DNA from: a bacterium | GTDB taxonomy: Bacteria > SZUA-79 > Acidulodesulfobacterales > Acidulodesulfobacteraceae | DNA: 51,382 nucleotides | Reading direction: 5' to 3' | Assembly (NCBI GenBank): GCA_027319095.1 | Contig: DAHVNW010000010.1 | Location: 1-51,382, forward strand | In this document: in pieces, positions 10,110 to 19,283 of the stretch | Layout: every line of letters starts with the position of its first letter | How positions within the stretch are numbered: the stretch's first letter is position 1 | The notes under the pieces: model-generated | Databases searched by the model: none | Told to the model about the DNA's origin: nothing | Seen by the model: the letters and a program-made list of their open reading frames with translations, nothing else | Position numbers and translations under genes: made by a program

Positions 10110-10176
10110 TGTTTAAGCTGCAATGTCCAAGGCGTAACGTTAAGCGCAAGTCCGACGCGCGCCGTCTTTATAAATT

Positions 10177-11025
10177 ATGGAAAATTTGAAAACAAACTGT
10201 TTCGAAAAGGAAGATTTAGCGGCGTTATTAAATTTTAAATTTAATAACGATTTTCCTTTTGTTATTGCCGGACCATGCGTTATCGAAGATATTAAAACGA
10301 TGGATAATATAGCGGGGATATTAAAAGATTATTCCGAAGAGCTTGAATTTAACCTTATATTTAAAGCGTCGTACGATAAGGCGAACAGGACCTCCGTTAA
10401 TTCCTTCAGAGGACCTGGCATAGACAAAGGTTTGGAAATATTAGGCGGAATCAAGGCTAAATACGGTATTCCGATACTAAGCGACGTCCACCGCGCCTGT
10501 GAAATAGAAAAAGCCAAAGCCGTTTTGGATATAATTCAAATACCGGCTTTTTTATCGCGGCAAACCGATATATTATTGGAATCCGCAAAAACGGGGAAAG
10601 TCGTGAACGTTAAAAAAGGGCAGTTTCTTGCTCCATGGGACGCTAAATTTATCGTAGAAAAAATAAAAGCGGCAGGGAACGGCAAAATAATCCTTACGGA
10701 AAGGGGCGTAAGCTTCGGCTATAATAACCTCGTGGTCGATTTCAGGTCTTTGCCGGTTATGAAAGAAACGGGCGCGCTCGTAGTTTTCGATGCCACCCAC
10801 AGCGTCCAGCTTCCGGGCGGTTCCGGAGCGGTTTCTTCCGGGAACAGGGAATACGTTATGCCACTTGCAAGAGCCGCTGCCGCCGTAGGCACGGACGGCT
10901 TGTTTTTCGAAGTGCATACCGACCCCGGTAAGGCATTAAGCGATTCGGCAAACTCGGTTTATTTAAGCTCTTTTAAAGATAATTTAAAAAATATTTTTGA
11001 AATATCGAAATATAGTAAAAAATAA
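10177..11025 (+). CDS. kdsA: 3-deoxy-8-phosphooctulonate synthase (metal-dependent type)
   Basis: A 282-residue TIM-barrel enzyme that condenses phosphoenolpyruvate with arabinose 5-phosphate to give Kdo-8-phosphate, the first step in making the inner LPS sugar. Visible motifs are AGPCVIED, FKASYDKANRTS, FRGPG, and DATHSVQLPGG. Cys34 in AGPC occupies the metal-ligand position of the class II, metal-dependent enzymes (as in Aquifex), where Escherichia coli has Asn; this is family knowledge. It opens the kdsA-kdsD-kdsC-lpt block, 67 nt after pyrG. No clear Shine-Dalgarno is seen. Confidence 0.96.
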   Translation: MENLKTNCFEKEDLAALLNFKFNNDFPFVIAGPCVIEDIKTMDNIAGILKDYSEELEFNLIFKASYDKANRTSVNSFRGPGIDKGLEILGGIKAKYGIPILSDVHRACEIEKAKAVLDIIQIPAFLSRQTDILLESAKTGKVVNVKKGQFLAPWDAKFIVEKIKAAGNGKIILTERGVSFGYNNLVVDFRSLPVMKETGALVVFDATHSVQLPGGSGAVSSGNREYVMPLARAAAAVGTDGLFFEVHTDPGKALSDSANSVYLSSFKDNLKNIFEISKYSKK

Positions 11026-11055
11026 TATGCGAAATAAAATAATAAAATAACAAAA

Positions 11056-12045
11056 ATGACGAAAAAGCATAATATATTAGAAACCGCGGAAAATGTTTTG
11101 AAAATAGAAGCCGATTCTATATCTGCCCTGATATCGCGGCTCGACGAAAATTTTAAAGAAATGGTCGTTTATCTATCAGGGATTAAGGGAAAAACAATAT
11201 TGACGGGAATAGGAAAGTCCGGCATTATCGCAAGAAAGATATCTTCGACCCTTGCAAGCACCGGCACGCCTTCTTTTTTTATGCATCCGGCAGAAGCGTC
11301 GCATGGAGACCTCGGCGTAATTTCTGCCGACGATGCGGTAATCGTGCTTTCCAACAGCGGAAATACTAAAGAAATAATTTCTATCCTGCCTTCCGTAAAA
11401 CTTATGGGCGCCAAAATTATCGGATTTTCGGGAAACAAAAACTCGAGGCTTTACGAACTTTCGGATTATTTTTTCGACGTATCGGTGGATAAGGAAGCTT
11501 GCCCTTTCAATATTGCCCCTACCGCAAGCACCACTGCCCAGCTTGCAATAGGCGACGCGCTTGCCGTTTCCCTTCTTAAGGAGAGGAATTTTTTGGAAGA
11601 GGACTTTGCAAGGCTTCATCCCGGCGGCTCTATAGGCAAGAAGTTTTTGAAGGTTGCGGATATTATGCATAAAAACGAAGAAATTCCGCTTGTAAAGGAC
11701 TCTGCCTTACTAAAAGACGCAATTATAGAAATGAATTCCAAAAGATTGGGTCTTACCGGAGTTATAGACGATAATATGCTCCTTTGCGGCATCATCGTGG
11801 ACGGGGATTTGAGAAGAGCGCTTATATATTCCGGCTCCGGCTCCGGAAGCATTATAGACAAACCGGTCAGGGACATTATGACGAAAAATCCAAAAATTAT
11901 ATTTAAAGACGCTCTTGCGGTAAATGCTTTGCAAAGAATGGAGGAATTAAAAATCACTTCGCTTTTTGCGGTGGAATCCGAAGACAGCAAAATACCGGCA
12001 GGCGTTATACACATTCACGACATAGTGAAAGCCGGAATAATTTAA
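11056..12045 (+). CDS. kdsD: Arabinose-5-phosphate isomerase (SIS + two CBS domains)
   Basis: A 329-residue sugar isomerase converting ribulose 5-phosphate to arabinose 5-phosphate, which feeds KdsA. An SIS domain (about 35-180) contains GIGKSGIIARK and HPAEASHGDLG, and is followed by two CBS domains (about 205-260 and 270-325) ending in IHDIVKAGI. This domain order and the placement between kdsA and kdsC identify it as KdsD rather than GutQ. It lies 30 nt after kdsA and 21 nt before kdsC. Confidence 0.95.
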   Translation: MTKKHNILETAENVLKIEADSISALISRLDENFKEMVVYLSGIKGKTILTGIGKSGIIARKISSTLASTGTPSFFMHPAEASHGDLGVISADDAVIVLSNSGNTKEIISILPSVKLMGAKIIGFSGNKNSRLYELSDYFFDVSVDKEACPFNIAPTASTTAQLAIGDALAVSLLKERNFLEEDFARLHPGGSIGKKFLKVADIMHKNEEIPLVKDSALLKDAIIEMNSKRLGLTGVIDDNMLLCGIIVDGDLRRALIYSGSGSGSIIDKPVRDIMTKNPKIIFKDALAVNALQRMEELKITSLFAVESEDSKIPAGVIHIHDIVKAGII

Positions 12046-12066
12046 TAAATTATTGATTGATGCGAT

Positions 12067-12588
12067 ATGAATTTATCTAAAGAACTTAATTTTAAAGATA
12101 TAGAAATTTTAGTTTTCGACGTAGATGGAGTTTTAACGGACGGAAAAATATACTTGTCCGAAAGCGGGGTCGAAACAAAGGCTTTTTTTGCGCATGACGG
12201 AGCGGGAATAAAATTGGCTAAAAAATTAGGCCTCAAAACCGGCATGATTTCGGCAAGAAAAAGCATCGCCGCCGCCTTCAGGGCGCGGGAATTGGACGTA
12301 GATTTTTATATAGAAGGGTGTAAAGATAAATATAATACCTTAAAACCGGTTTTGGAAAAATATAATTTGAATTTTAAAAATTTATTTTATATGGGGGACG
12401 ATATAGTAGATATGCAGCTTTTAAAATCTGCCGGCGTTTCGGCGACGGTGCCAAATTCTCCTGAATATATCAGGACTTGTGCGGATATTATAACCGATAA
12501 ACCGGCGGGGTGCGGCGCTGTAAGGGAGGTTTGCGATATAATTCTCGAAAAAAAAGGTTTGCTTTTAAATTTTTTGAACGAGATGTAG
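12067..12588 (+). CDS. kdsC: 3-deoxy-8-phosphooctulonate phosphatase
   Basis: A 173-residue HAD-superfamily phosphatase that removes the phosphate from Kdo-8-phosphate. The nucleophile and general acid are D18 and D20 in FDVDGVLTDG, and the metal-binding motif GDDIVDM appears in the C-terminal half. The cap-less small size and tetrameric KdsC-type organisation fit the C0 HAD subfamily. lptC begins 3 nt after its stop, as in the classic kdsDC-lptCAB order. Confidence 0.95.
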   Translation: MNLSKELNFKDIEILVFDVDGVLTDGKIYLSESGVETKAFFAHDGAGIKLAKKLGLKTGMISARKSIAAAFRARELDVDFYIEGCKDKYNTLKPVLEKYNLNFKNLFYMGDDIVDMQLLKSAGVSATVPNSPEYIRTCADIITDKPAGCGAVREVCDIILEKKGLLLNFLNEM

Positions 12589-12591
12589 ATT

Positions 12592-13173
12592 ATGCGATTA
12601 GACCGTAAAATTTTAAGGAAAACGGCGCTGATACTATCGCTGGGCTTTATTTTAGCGCTCGGATTTTCTTTGTTTCTACATTATCTGCACAATGCGAAAG
12701 GATTGATTGACTTTAAAATATCTAAAGGTTATATAAGCCTTAGAAAAGTCGATTATAAATTTTTTAAGAAAGGAGCGCTTGCTTACGAAATATTTGCTAA
12801 AAGTTTAGACTACCGCTCCAAAAAAAAGAACATTATTAAATTAAATATCGTTAAGGCTTATATTTACGGGAAAAATAAAAAACCCGAATTTGTTATAAGG
12901 GGAAAAACAGGCAGGTTGAATTCCTTTTCCAAAAACGTAATAGTTTCAGGCGGCGTCACGATAAAAACCCGGAAGGGAACATTTATGAAAACTTCTATAA
13001 TCGATTATTTTGCCAAAAATAATAAAATCGTCGCGCCGGATTATATGGTTATTAAAGGAGAAAATTATTCGGTTTCCGGAAGCGGCCTTATTTATTATAT
13101 TAAGAAAAGAATTTTCGTTTTGCAAAAAAACGTTCATTTTTTATCGAATAATTCGGACGGGGTGATTAAATGA
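12592..13173 (+). CDS. lptC: LPS export protein LptC
   Basis: A 193-residue bitopic inner-membrane protein. One transmembrane helix (about residues 10-28) anchors a periplasmic beta-jellyroll that passes LPS from LptB2FG to LptA. Sequence conservation in this family is low; the call rests on length, the single N-terminal membrane segment, the beta-rich repeats with TGRLNSF and IDYFAKNNKI segments, and the position between kdsC and lptA. The stop overlaps the lptA start by 4 nt. Confidence 0.85.
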   Translation: MRLDRKILRKTALILSLGFILALGFSLFLHYLHNAKGLIDFKISKGYISLRKVDYKFFKKGALAYEIFAKSLDYRSKKKNIIKLNIVKAYIYGKNKKPEFVIRGKTGRLNSFSKNVIVSGGVTIKTRKGTFMKTSIIDYFAKNNKIVAPDYMVIKGENYSVSGSGLIYYIKKRIFVLQKNVHFLSNNSDGVIK

Positions 13174-13736
13174 AATATTTTTTGTCTATTTTATCATTAT
13201 TTTTATGTTTGTTTTTTGCATTCCAAAACAGCGGTTATTGTATTCAAAAAATTCAAAAAGCAGGGTCTAAAACCAATATAAAATCCGATTCCTTAGTAGT
13301 CGATAACAAAACCAGGACTGCCGTTTTTACCGGTCATGTGGTTGCCGTTAAAGGAAGGCTTAAAATTTTATCCTCCGTTTTAAACGTGGTTTATTCAAAA
13401 AAAAATAAGATAAAAATGCTCATAGCGACCGGGAACGTTCATATCGTAAAAGGAAAAGACAATATAACCGGCGGGAAGGCGGTTTATTACGACAAGAAAA
13501 AAATTGCGGTAATAACAAAAAATCCAATTGCATATGAAGGGAAAAACAGAATTGCCGGCAGGAAAATAATCATTAATTTTAAAACCGGCATTTCTACCGT
13601 TATAGGCGGCAAAAAAAGGGTTAACGCCGTAGTTTATTCCAATAGGTCCTTAAGCGTGCAGAAGCCGAAAGTTATACCTCTAAAACCAAGCGGCAAGGCA
13701 AGGCAAAACGATAAGGCGGCAACGCAAACAAGATAA
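13170..13736 (+). CDS. lptA: LPS transport periplasmic protein LptA (OstA-like)
   Basis: A 188-residue secreted protein with a hydrophobic signal peptide (about residues 1-24). The mature part is the OstA-like beta-jellyroll: NIKSDSLVVDNKTRTAVFTG is the signature opening and later segments ATGNVHIVKG and KAVYYDKKKI repeat the fold. LptA forms the periplasmic bridge that carries LPS to the outer membrane. The C-terminal 40 residues are Lys/Arg-rich and probably disordered. ATGA overlap with lptC and a 5-nt gap to lptB indicate one operon. Confidence 0.9.
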   Translation: MKYFLSILSLFLCLFFAFQNSGYCIQKIQKAGSKTNIKSDSLVVDNKTRTAVFTGHVVAVKGRLKILSSVLNVVYSKKNKIKMLIATGNVHIVKGKDNITGGKAVYYDKKKIAVITKNPIAYEGKNRIAGRKIIINFKTGISTVIGGKKRVNAVVYSNRSLSVQKPKVIPLKPSGKARQNDKAATQTR

Positions 13737-13741
13737 TTAAG

Positions 13742-14464
13742 ATGATAAAAGCCTTAAATTTAATTAAACGATTCAAAAAAAGAGCCGCGGTGAACGGCGT
13801 ATCGCTTGAAATCAAACCTGGCGAAATTACCGGCCTTTTGGGCCCTAACGGGGCGGGCAAGACTACCACGTTCAATATGATTTCCGGCATGTTAAAGCCT
13901 GACGAAGGTTCCATATTTATGGACGAAACCGAGATTACGAGACTGCCCATGTATAAAAGGGCAAGGCTCGGCATAGGCTATCTTTCTCAGGAAACGTCAG
14001 TTTTTAGGAAGCTTACCGCAGAACAAAATCTTACCGCTATTTTCGAACTATTGAAAATATCACAAAAAGAAAGAAATCAAAGGTTAGACGAATTAATAGC
14101 AAGGTTCGGACTAGAAAAGGTAAGAAAATCGCCCGTTATGAGTTTGTCGGGAGGGGAAAGAAGAAGGGTCGAGGTGGCAAGGTCGTTGATTCTTTCTCCA
14201 AAATTCATATTGTTAGACGAGCCTTTTTCCGGAATAGATCCGATAGCCGTCGAAGATATGCAGGATATTCTTATCGGTTTAAAAAACGATAATATAGGAA
14301 TTTTAATAACCGACCATAACGTCAGGGAAGCTTTAAGGATATGCGGCAGCGCTTATATAATTAACGACGGCAAGATTATAGAAAAAGGCTCCCCTTCCGA
14401 TATAATTTCGAGTACCGTCGTTAAGAGATTTTTTCTCGGCGAAAAGTTTAATTTGGGTATATAA
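13742..14464 (+). CDS. lptB: LPS export ABC transporter ATPase LptB
   Basis: A 240-residue ABC ATPase powering LPS extraction from the inner membrane. Walker A GPNGAGKTT is at 34-42, the signature LSGGE at 135-139, followed by Walker B LLDEPFSG. The LptB-specific stretch GIGYLSQETSVFRKLT (about residues 77-92) follows the Walker A region. Its membrane partners lptF and lptG are in the same window at 23404-25645, not adjacent. Confidence 0.97.
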   Translation: MIKALNLIKRFKKRAAVNGVSLEIKPGEITGLLGPNGAGKTTTFNMISGMLKPDEGSIFMDETEITRLPMYKRARLGIGYLSQETSVFRKLTAEQNLTAIFELLKISQKERNQRLDELIARFGLEKVRKSPVMSLSGGERRRVEVARSLILSPKFILLDEPFSGIDPIAVEDMQDILIGLKNDNIGILITDHNVREALRICGSAYIINDGKIIEKGSPSDIISSTVVKRFFLGEKFNLGI

Positions 14465-14537
14465 TAATTATATATATTGTATATATATTATATGTTTTAT
14501 ATTGCTATATTTAATTTAGGCCTATTGGAGTTTTTTT

Positions 14538-16019
14538 ATGAGCGGTATGGAATTAAGACAAAATTTGAAGTTGTCGCAGCAATTGGTGATGACTCCGCGC
14601 CTTCAGCTTGCCATAAAAATGCTGGCTTTAAACAATATGGAGCTTTCCGATGTTATAAAACAGGAAATATTGGAAAATCCAATATTAGACGCCGAAGATA
14701 TTAAAGATGCAAAGGCGGAAGAATATATCGAAAACGAAAGTTCTAAATCCCAGTCGGAAGAAATTACGGTTGACGGCAAAGTAGCGGATTATGAAGAAAA
14801 TTTTAAAGATATCGCGCAATATGTGGTCAATTATAACGAGCAGTTCATCGATTTGTCGAACGGAGGCGGTTATTTCGACGGAACCGATAAGAATTATTTA
14901 GAATATAAAATAGAAAAAAGTTTTTACAGCGGCACCACGCTTTACGAAAATTTAATGGAGCAGGTGAGAACCGGCGATTTTTCCGGCGAAGAAATTTTAC
15001 TTGCCGAATATATAACCGGCAATCTCGACTCAAAGGGGTTCCTTTCCGTTTCCAAGAAAGACCTGGAAGATTTTGCGATTAGCGTATTAAAGCCGGATAA
15101 TGCCGAAGCGCTTGTAGAAAAGACGCTTTATAAGATAAACAGGCTCGACCCTGTCGGCGCCGCTTCGGAAAATATAATTTCTAGCTTAGAGGTTCAGGCG
15201 GATTTTTATTTTAAAAAAGATTATTTATTGAAAGATATAATAAAAAATTATTTAAAAGAAGTGGCAAACAAAAATTATCAAAAAATATGCAGGGCTACAA
15301 AAAACGGGATGGACGAAGTTTTAAATTCCATCGAAAATTTAAAGAAGTTAAATCCTAATCCGGCGGCAAACTTTAGCAAGGACGAACCGCGCTATATAGT
15401 TCCCGACCTGTTTTTAAAAAAAGAGTCGGGGCGGTATATAGTTATAATGGAAGACAATTCTATTCCCGGAATCAAAATAAATTCATATTATAAAAAAATT
15501 CTAAACGGAGAAATTTCCGTGTCGCAAGAAATGAAAAATTATGCCGAAGAAAGGTTTAAGTCGGCTTTATGGCTTATGAAGAGCATAGATGCCAGAAAAG
15601 AAACTATTTTAAATATAGCGCAAAAAATAGTCGATAAACAAGCCGACTATTTCGACAAAGGAAGCGGAAATTTAAAACCTTTAATCTTAAAAGATATAGC
15701 CGATGAACTAAGCATCCATGAATCCACGGTATCCCGCGCGACCGCAAACAAATATTTAAGCACTCATGCGGGCGTGTTCGAGCTTAAGGATTTTTTTACC
15801 GGCGCTTCTTACGGGGAATCTTCTTCTGAAAACGTAATGAACAGGATAAAAGCTATTATAAATTCGGAAAATACTTCAGGCAGTATATTTAAGGACAACG
15901 AGATAGCCGAAATATTAAAAAAACAGGGGATAAGCATAGCTCGCAGGACGGTTGCCAAATATAGGGAAATTATGAACATACCGTCTTCGAGCATCAGAAA
16001 TAAAAATAAAATTAACTAA
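14538..16019 (+). CDS. rpoN: RNA polymerase sigma-54 factor
   Basis: A 493-residue sigma-54. Region I is the Gln/Leu-rich activator-interacting N-terminus (LKLSQQLVMTPRLQLAIKML), then an acidic region II, the core-binding domain, the helix-turn-helix (DIADELSIHESTVSRAT) and the RpoN box ARRTVAKYR at about 468-476, which contacts the -24 element. TGGAG at 14526-14530 is a good Shine-Dalgarno for this ATG. The order lptB-rpoN-hpf is the widespread one. A matching -24/-12 promoter and an activator (ntrX) occur in this window. Confidence 0.97.
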   Translation: MSGMELRQNLKLSQQLVMTPRLQLAIKMLALNNMELSDVIKQEILENPILDAEDIKDAKAEEYIENESSKSQSEEITVDGKVADYEENFKDIAQYVVNYNEQFIDLSNGGGYFDGTDKNYLEYKIEKSFYSGTTLYENLMEQVRTGDFSGEEILLAEYITGNLDSKGFLSVSKKDLEDFAISVLKPDNAEALVEKTLYKINRLDPVGAASENIISSLEVQADFYFKKDYLLKDIIKNYLKEVANKNYQKICRATKNGMDEVLNSIENLKKLNPNPAANFSKDEPRYIVPDLFLKKESGRYIVIMEDNSIPGIKINSYYKKILNGEISVSQEMKNYAEERFKSALWLMKSIDARKETILNIAQKIVDKQADYFDKGSGNLKPLILKDIADELSIHESTVSRATANKYLSTHAGVFELKDFFTGASYGESSSENVMNRIKAIINSENTSGSIFKDNEIAEILKKQGISIARRTVAKYREIMNIPSSSIRNKNKIN

Positions 16020-16032
16020 AAGGAGCAAGCAG

Positions 16033-16557
16033 ATGAACATCTCGGTTACTTTTAAGCATATCGATTCCAGCGATGCCATAAGAAGTTATGCGGAATCAAA
16101 AATTCAAAAACTTAAAAAATATTTAAATAACATTATGGAAGCGCACGTTATTCTTAGTATGGAACGCGTAGACCATAAAGAATCTGGCGTTGCCCAGATT
16201 AAATTAACGGCAAAAGATTTTACGGTTAACGCGGAAGAAAAATCCGCCGATATATACAGCGCCATAGATCTTTTATTGGAAAAAGTCGAAGCGCAGATAA
16301 AAAAGCATAAAGAAAAGATTAGAAAGAAGGAATCCGGCGAAGAAGATATTTTGGCATACGAGACCGCAGCCGATTTTTCCGGAATAGAGATAAAAGACGA
16401 TTACGAAAGGCAGCCTTTGAGCATCAAAGAAGCGGCGCAAAAATTAGATAAAAGAAACAAGAATTTTATAATTTTTAAAAATAGGGAATCTTCTAAAATA
16501 TCTTTTATTTTTAGGGAAAAAGACGGCGGACTTTCGTTGGTCGTTCCGGAATTATAA
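16033..16557 (+). CDS. hpf: Long-form ribosome hibernation promoting factor
   Basis: A 174-residue protein of the YfiA/HPF family. The N-terminal domain (about 1-100, MNISVTFKHIDSSDAIRSYA) binds the 30S decoding region. The C-terminal domain (about 120-172) has the conserved FIIFKNRESSKISFIFREK dimerisation signature that defines the long form, able to form 100S ribosome dimers alone. An AAAGGAGC Shine-Dalgarno lies just upstream. It directly follows rpoN by 13 nt. Confidence 0.95.
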   Translation: MNISVTFKHIDSSDAIRSYAESKIQKLKKYLNNIMEAHVILSMERVDHKESGVAQIKLTAKDFTVNAEEKSADIYSAIDLLLEKVEAQIKKHKEKIRKKESGEEDILAYETAADFSGIEIKDDYERQPLSIKEAAQKLDKRNKNFIIFKNRESSKISFIFREKDGGLSLVVPEL

Positions 16558-16586
16558 ATAAATAATATAAAAAATCCATGCCCGGT

Positions 16587-16615
16587 TTGACTTTTTATCG
16601 ATAATAAACTATTAT
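16587..16615 (+). promoter_or_regulatory. Sigma-70-type promoter of metK
   Basis: TTGACT at 16587-16592 and TATTAT at 16610-16615, separated by exactly 17 bp, match the housekeeping consensus at five of six positions each. Transcription would start near 16622, leaving a leader of about 70 nt before metK. This gives metK-ahcY its own promoter, independent of rpoN-hpf. Confidence 0.7.
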
Positions 16616-16692
16616 TGCTTAAACAGAATCAATAAAAATAATTTATTGAAAAAATGATTTATCGGGCGGATAAATAAGGAGACCAGATAATT

Positions 16693-17886
16693 ATGAACGG
16701 TAAGAAATCAAGTTTTATTTTCACGTCGGAATCCGTTACCGAAGGGCATCCGGATAAAATATGCGACAAAATATCCGATTCTATTCTCGACGCATTTATT
16801 GCGCAGGATAAAAATTCCAAGGTTGCTTTAGAAACCATGGTTACTACCGGACTTGTCGCTATTGCGGGCGAGGTTGCTTCAAACGGGTCGGTAAACTATC
16901 AGGACATTATAAGGAACGCGATTAAAGAAATAGGCTACGACGATTCTTCCATCGGCTTCGATTATAAAAGCTGCGGAATAATCACTGCCGTAGGAAAGCA
17001 GTCTTCCGATATAAGAATGGGCGTAGAAAGGGAAAAAGACGAAGATCAGGGCGCGGGAGACCAGGGGCTTATGTTCGGATATGCCAGCGCGGAGACTGAA
17101 GATTTTATGCCTGCTCCGATTTATTACGCCCATAAGTTGACCAAAAGACTTGCCGACGTGAGAAGAACCGGAGTCTTAGATTTTATAAGGCCCGACGGCA
17201 AATCGCAGGTTTCCGTCAGATATGTAAACGGCGAACCCGATAAAATAGATTCTATAGTTTTATCTACCCAGCATGCCGAATCCGTTTCTCAGGAAAAGCT
17301 AAAAGATGCCGTAATTTCCGAAGTTATAAATAAAGCCATACCTTCGGAACTGATGGATAAAAATACAAAATTTTTTATAAACCCGACAGGGCGTTTCGTC
17401 ATAGGCGGCCCAAACGGCGATACCGGCCTTACGGGAAGAAAAATTATTGTTGATACTTACGGCGGAATGGGAAGGCACGGCGGCGGCGCTTTTTCCGGTA
17501 AAGACCCTTCCAAGGTCGATAGAAGCGGTTCCTATATGGCAAGATTTATCGCGAAGAACATAGTGGGAAGCGGCATTGCAAAAAAATGCGAAGTTCAGAT
17601 AGCATATGCCATAGGCGTTGCCGAACCGGTTTCCGTAATGGCTAATACTTTCGGTACAGGAATTTATCACGACGAAGTAATTTCTGCCGCAGTCTGTAGA
17701 GTTTTTAGTTTAAAACCGTATAATATAGTTAAGACGCTCAATCTTTTAAGGCCGATATATGCAAAAACATCCAACTACGGTCATTTTGGAAGATTCGACG
17801 AAGATTTTGTATGGGAAAAGTTAATCAAGATAGAAGAAATTAAGAATGAAGCGTCAAGCCTGAGCAAGGCTAAAGAATTTGTATAA
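16693..17886 (+). CDS. metK: S-adenosylmethionine synthetase
   Basis: A 397-residue enzyme forming SAM from methionine and ATP. The N-terminal signature SVTEGHPDKICDKISD, the GAGDQGLMFGYA hexapeptide region, and the phosphate-loop GGAFSGKDPSKVDRSGSY are all present in order. An AAGGAG Shine-Dalgarno lies upstream. SAM feeds methylations whose by-product is recycled by the next gene, ahcY, 70 nt downstream; decarboxylated SAM would also be needed by speE at 45148. Confidence 0.97.
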   Translation: MNGKKSSFIFTSESVTEGHPDKICDKISDSILDAFIAQDKNSKVALETMVTTGLVAIAGEVASNGSVNYQDIIRNAIKEIGYDDSSIGFDYKSCGIITAVGKQSSDIRMGVEREKDEDQGAGDQGLMFGYASAETEDFMPAPIYYAHKLTKRLADVRRTGVLDFIRPDGKSQVSVRYVNGEPDKIDSIVLSTQHAESVSQEKLKDAVISEVINKAIPSELMDKNTKFFINPTGRFVIGGPNGDTGLTGRKIIVDTYGGMGRHGGGAFSGKDPSKVDRSGSYMARFIAKNIVGSGIAKKCEVQIAYAIGVAEPVSVMANTFGTGIYHDEVISAAVCRVFSLKPYNIVKTLNLLRPIYAKTSNYGHFGRFDEDFVWEKLIKIEEIKNEASSLSKAKEFV

Positions 17887-17956
17887 TTTGCGCAGGGTTT
17901 TAAGTAAAGCCGTATTTTAATAAATTTTAATAATTAATTTTTATGGAGGGGACGGA

Positions 17957-19207
17957 ATGTCCGACGTGAAAGACGTTAGACTTGCAAAACACGGTAAAGA
18001 AAGAATTTTGTGGGCTGAGCGGGATATGCCCGTTTTAGGATTAATAAAACAGCAGTTTGCGGACAATAAACCTTTTAAAGGTCTTAAGATGGGATTGTGC
18101 CTCCATGTTACGGCGGAAACGGCTAACCTTGCAAGAACTTTAAAAGAAGGCGGTGCAAAAGTTTATTTATGCGCTTCAAATCCTCTTTCTACCCAGGATG
18201 ACGTAGCCGCTTCTTTGGCGGAAGACTTCGGAATCGACGTTTATGCGATAAAAGGCGAAGATTCGGATACTTATTATAAGCATATCGAAAGCGTTTTAGG
18301 TTTCGAACCCAATATAACGTTAGACGACGGCGCAGACCTTATATCGACTATACATAAAAAGCATAAAAAATTAATAAAAAAAATCAAAGCGTCCATGGAA
18401 GAAACAACTACGGGAGTAATCAGGCTGCGTTCCATGGAATCTGCCGGAGAACTTAAAATTCCGGTTATAGCCGTTAACGACGCCGACGCGAAACACCTTT
18501 TCGATAACAGGTACGGCACGGGTCAGTCCACCATAGACGGCATAATCAGGGCCACCGATATGCTCCTCGCCGGCAAGAATTTCGTCGTGGCGGGTTATGG
18601 CTGGTGCGGCAAGGGGCTTGCCTTGAGGGCGAGAGGAATAGGCTCTAACGTTATAGTTACGGAAATCGACCCTATTAAGGCCCTGGAAGCCGTAATGGAC
18701 GGATTCAGAGTCATGAAGGGAACGGATGCGGCAAAGATAGGCGATGTTTTTTGCACCGTCACCGGAGATATCAACGTTATAGACGCGGAACATTTCGAAA
18801 ATATGAAAGACGGCGCGATTGTTTCGAATTCCGGCCATTTTGACGTCGAAATAAATATAAAAAAGCTTAAAAAAATGGCAAAAAAAATAAAAACCGTCAA
18901 GGATTTCGTCGAGGAATACACGCTTAAAAACGGCAAAAGAATATATATTCTTGCGGAAGGCAGGCTTATTAATCTGGCAAGCGCGCATGGGCATCCGGCA
19001 AGCGTTATGGATATGAGTTTTTCGGTGCAGGCTCTTTCGGCGGAATTTGCGGTTCTTGGAAAGGCTATGCTGCCGGGCGTTTACAACGTTCCTAAAGAGA
19101 TTGACGGACGGATTGCTTCATTAAAGCTTAAATCCATGGGAATAGAGATAGATAGGCTTACCGAAGAACAGATAAGCTATTTAAAATCCTGGCAGGAGGG
19201 AACTTAA
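17957..19207 (+). CDS. ahcY: Adenosylhomocysteinase
   Basis: A 416-residue NAD-dependent hydrolase splitting S-adenosylhomocysteine into homocysteine and adenosine. [13 protein letters not shown] near residue 49 is the substrate-binding signature and [10 protein letters not shown] at about 213-222 is the NAD-binding Rossmann motif. [12 protein letters not shown] near the C-terminus is typical. The protein is of the shorter type and ends in SWQEGT, without the eukaryotic/proteobacterial YRY-type C-terminal tail. GGAGGGGACGG precedes the ATG as a strong Shine-Dalgarno. Confidence 0.96.
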   Translation: MSDVKDVRLAKHGKERILWAERDMPVLGLIKQQFADNKPFKGLKMGLCLHVTAETANLARTLKEGGAKVYLCASNPLSTQDDVAASLAEDFGIDVYAIKGEDSDTYYKHIESVLGFEPNITLDDGADLISTIHKKHKKLIKKIKASMEETTTGVIRLRSMESAGELKIPVIAVNDADAKHLFDNRYGTGQSTIDGIIRATDMLLAGKNFVVAGYGWCGKGLALRARGIGSNVIVTEIDPIKALEAVMDGFRVMKGTDAAKIGDVFCTVTGDINVIDAEHFENMKDGAIVSNSGHFDVEINIKKLKKMAKKIKTVKDFVEEYTLKNGKRIYILAEGRLINLASAHGHPASVMDMSFSVQALSAEFAVLGKAMLPGVYNVPKEIDGRIASLKLKSMGIEIDRLTEEQISYLKSWQEGT

Positions 19208-19231
19208 GGAATTAAGTAAACCCCAAAATTG

Positions 19232-19270
19232 CCGCTGGCGCTGGATTCCAGCCTATGCGGGGATGATGTC
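19232..19270. repeat. Hairpin / degenerate dispersed repeat between convergent genes
   Basis: In the 76-nt gap between ahcY and coaX a perfect 13-nt palindrome (GCTGGATTCCAGC, 19240-19252) is nested in an outer CCGC/GCGG pair (19232-19235 with 19257-19260). The run CTGGATTCCAGCCTATGCGG followed by GGATGA resembles the widespread ctggattccCGcctNcGCGGGaatgac palindromic repeat of many bacteria. It may act as a transcription terminator for both genes, although no U-tract follows. The family assignment is from memory. Confidence 0.4.
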
Positions 19271-19283
19271 TCAGGGATAAAAA

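Noticed and set aside
10161-10176. TATAAA just before kdsA as a leaderless promoter.
   Set aside because: The box is 2 nt from the ATG, so transcription would begin inside the gene, and no -35 is present.
14477-14704. A 75-codon frame overlapping the rpoN start.
   Set aside because: It is the out-of-frame shadow of rpoN, with a hydrophobic start made of AT-rich spacer DNA.
16579-16670. A GCCCG/CGGGC pair upstream of metK suggesting a SAM riboswitch.
   Set aside because: The left arm lies upstream of the predicted transcription start and no known SAM riboswitch core is visible.
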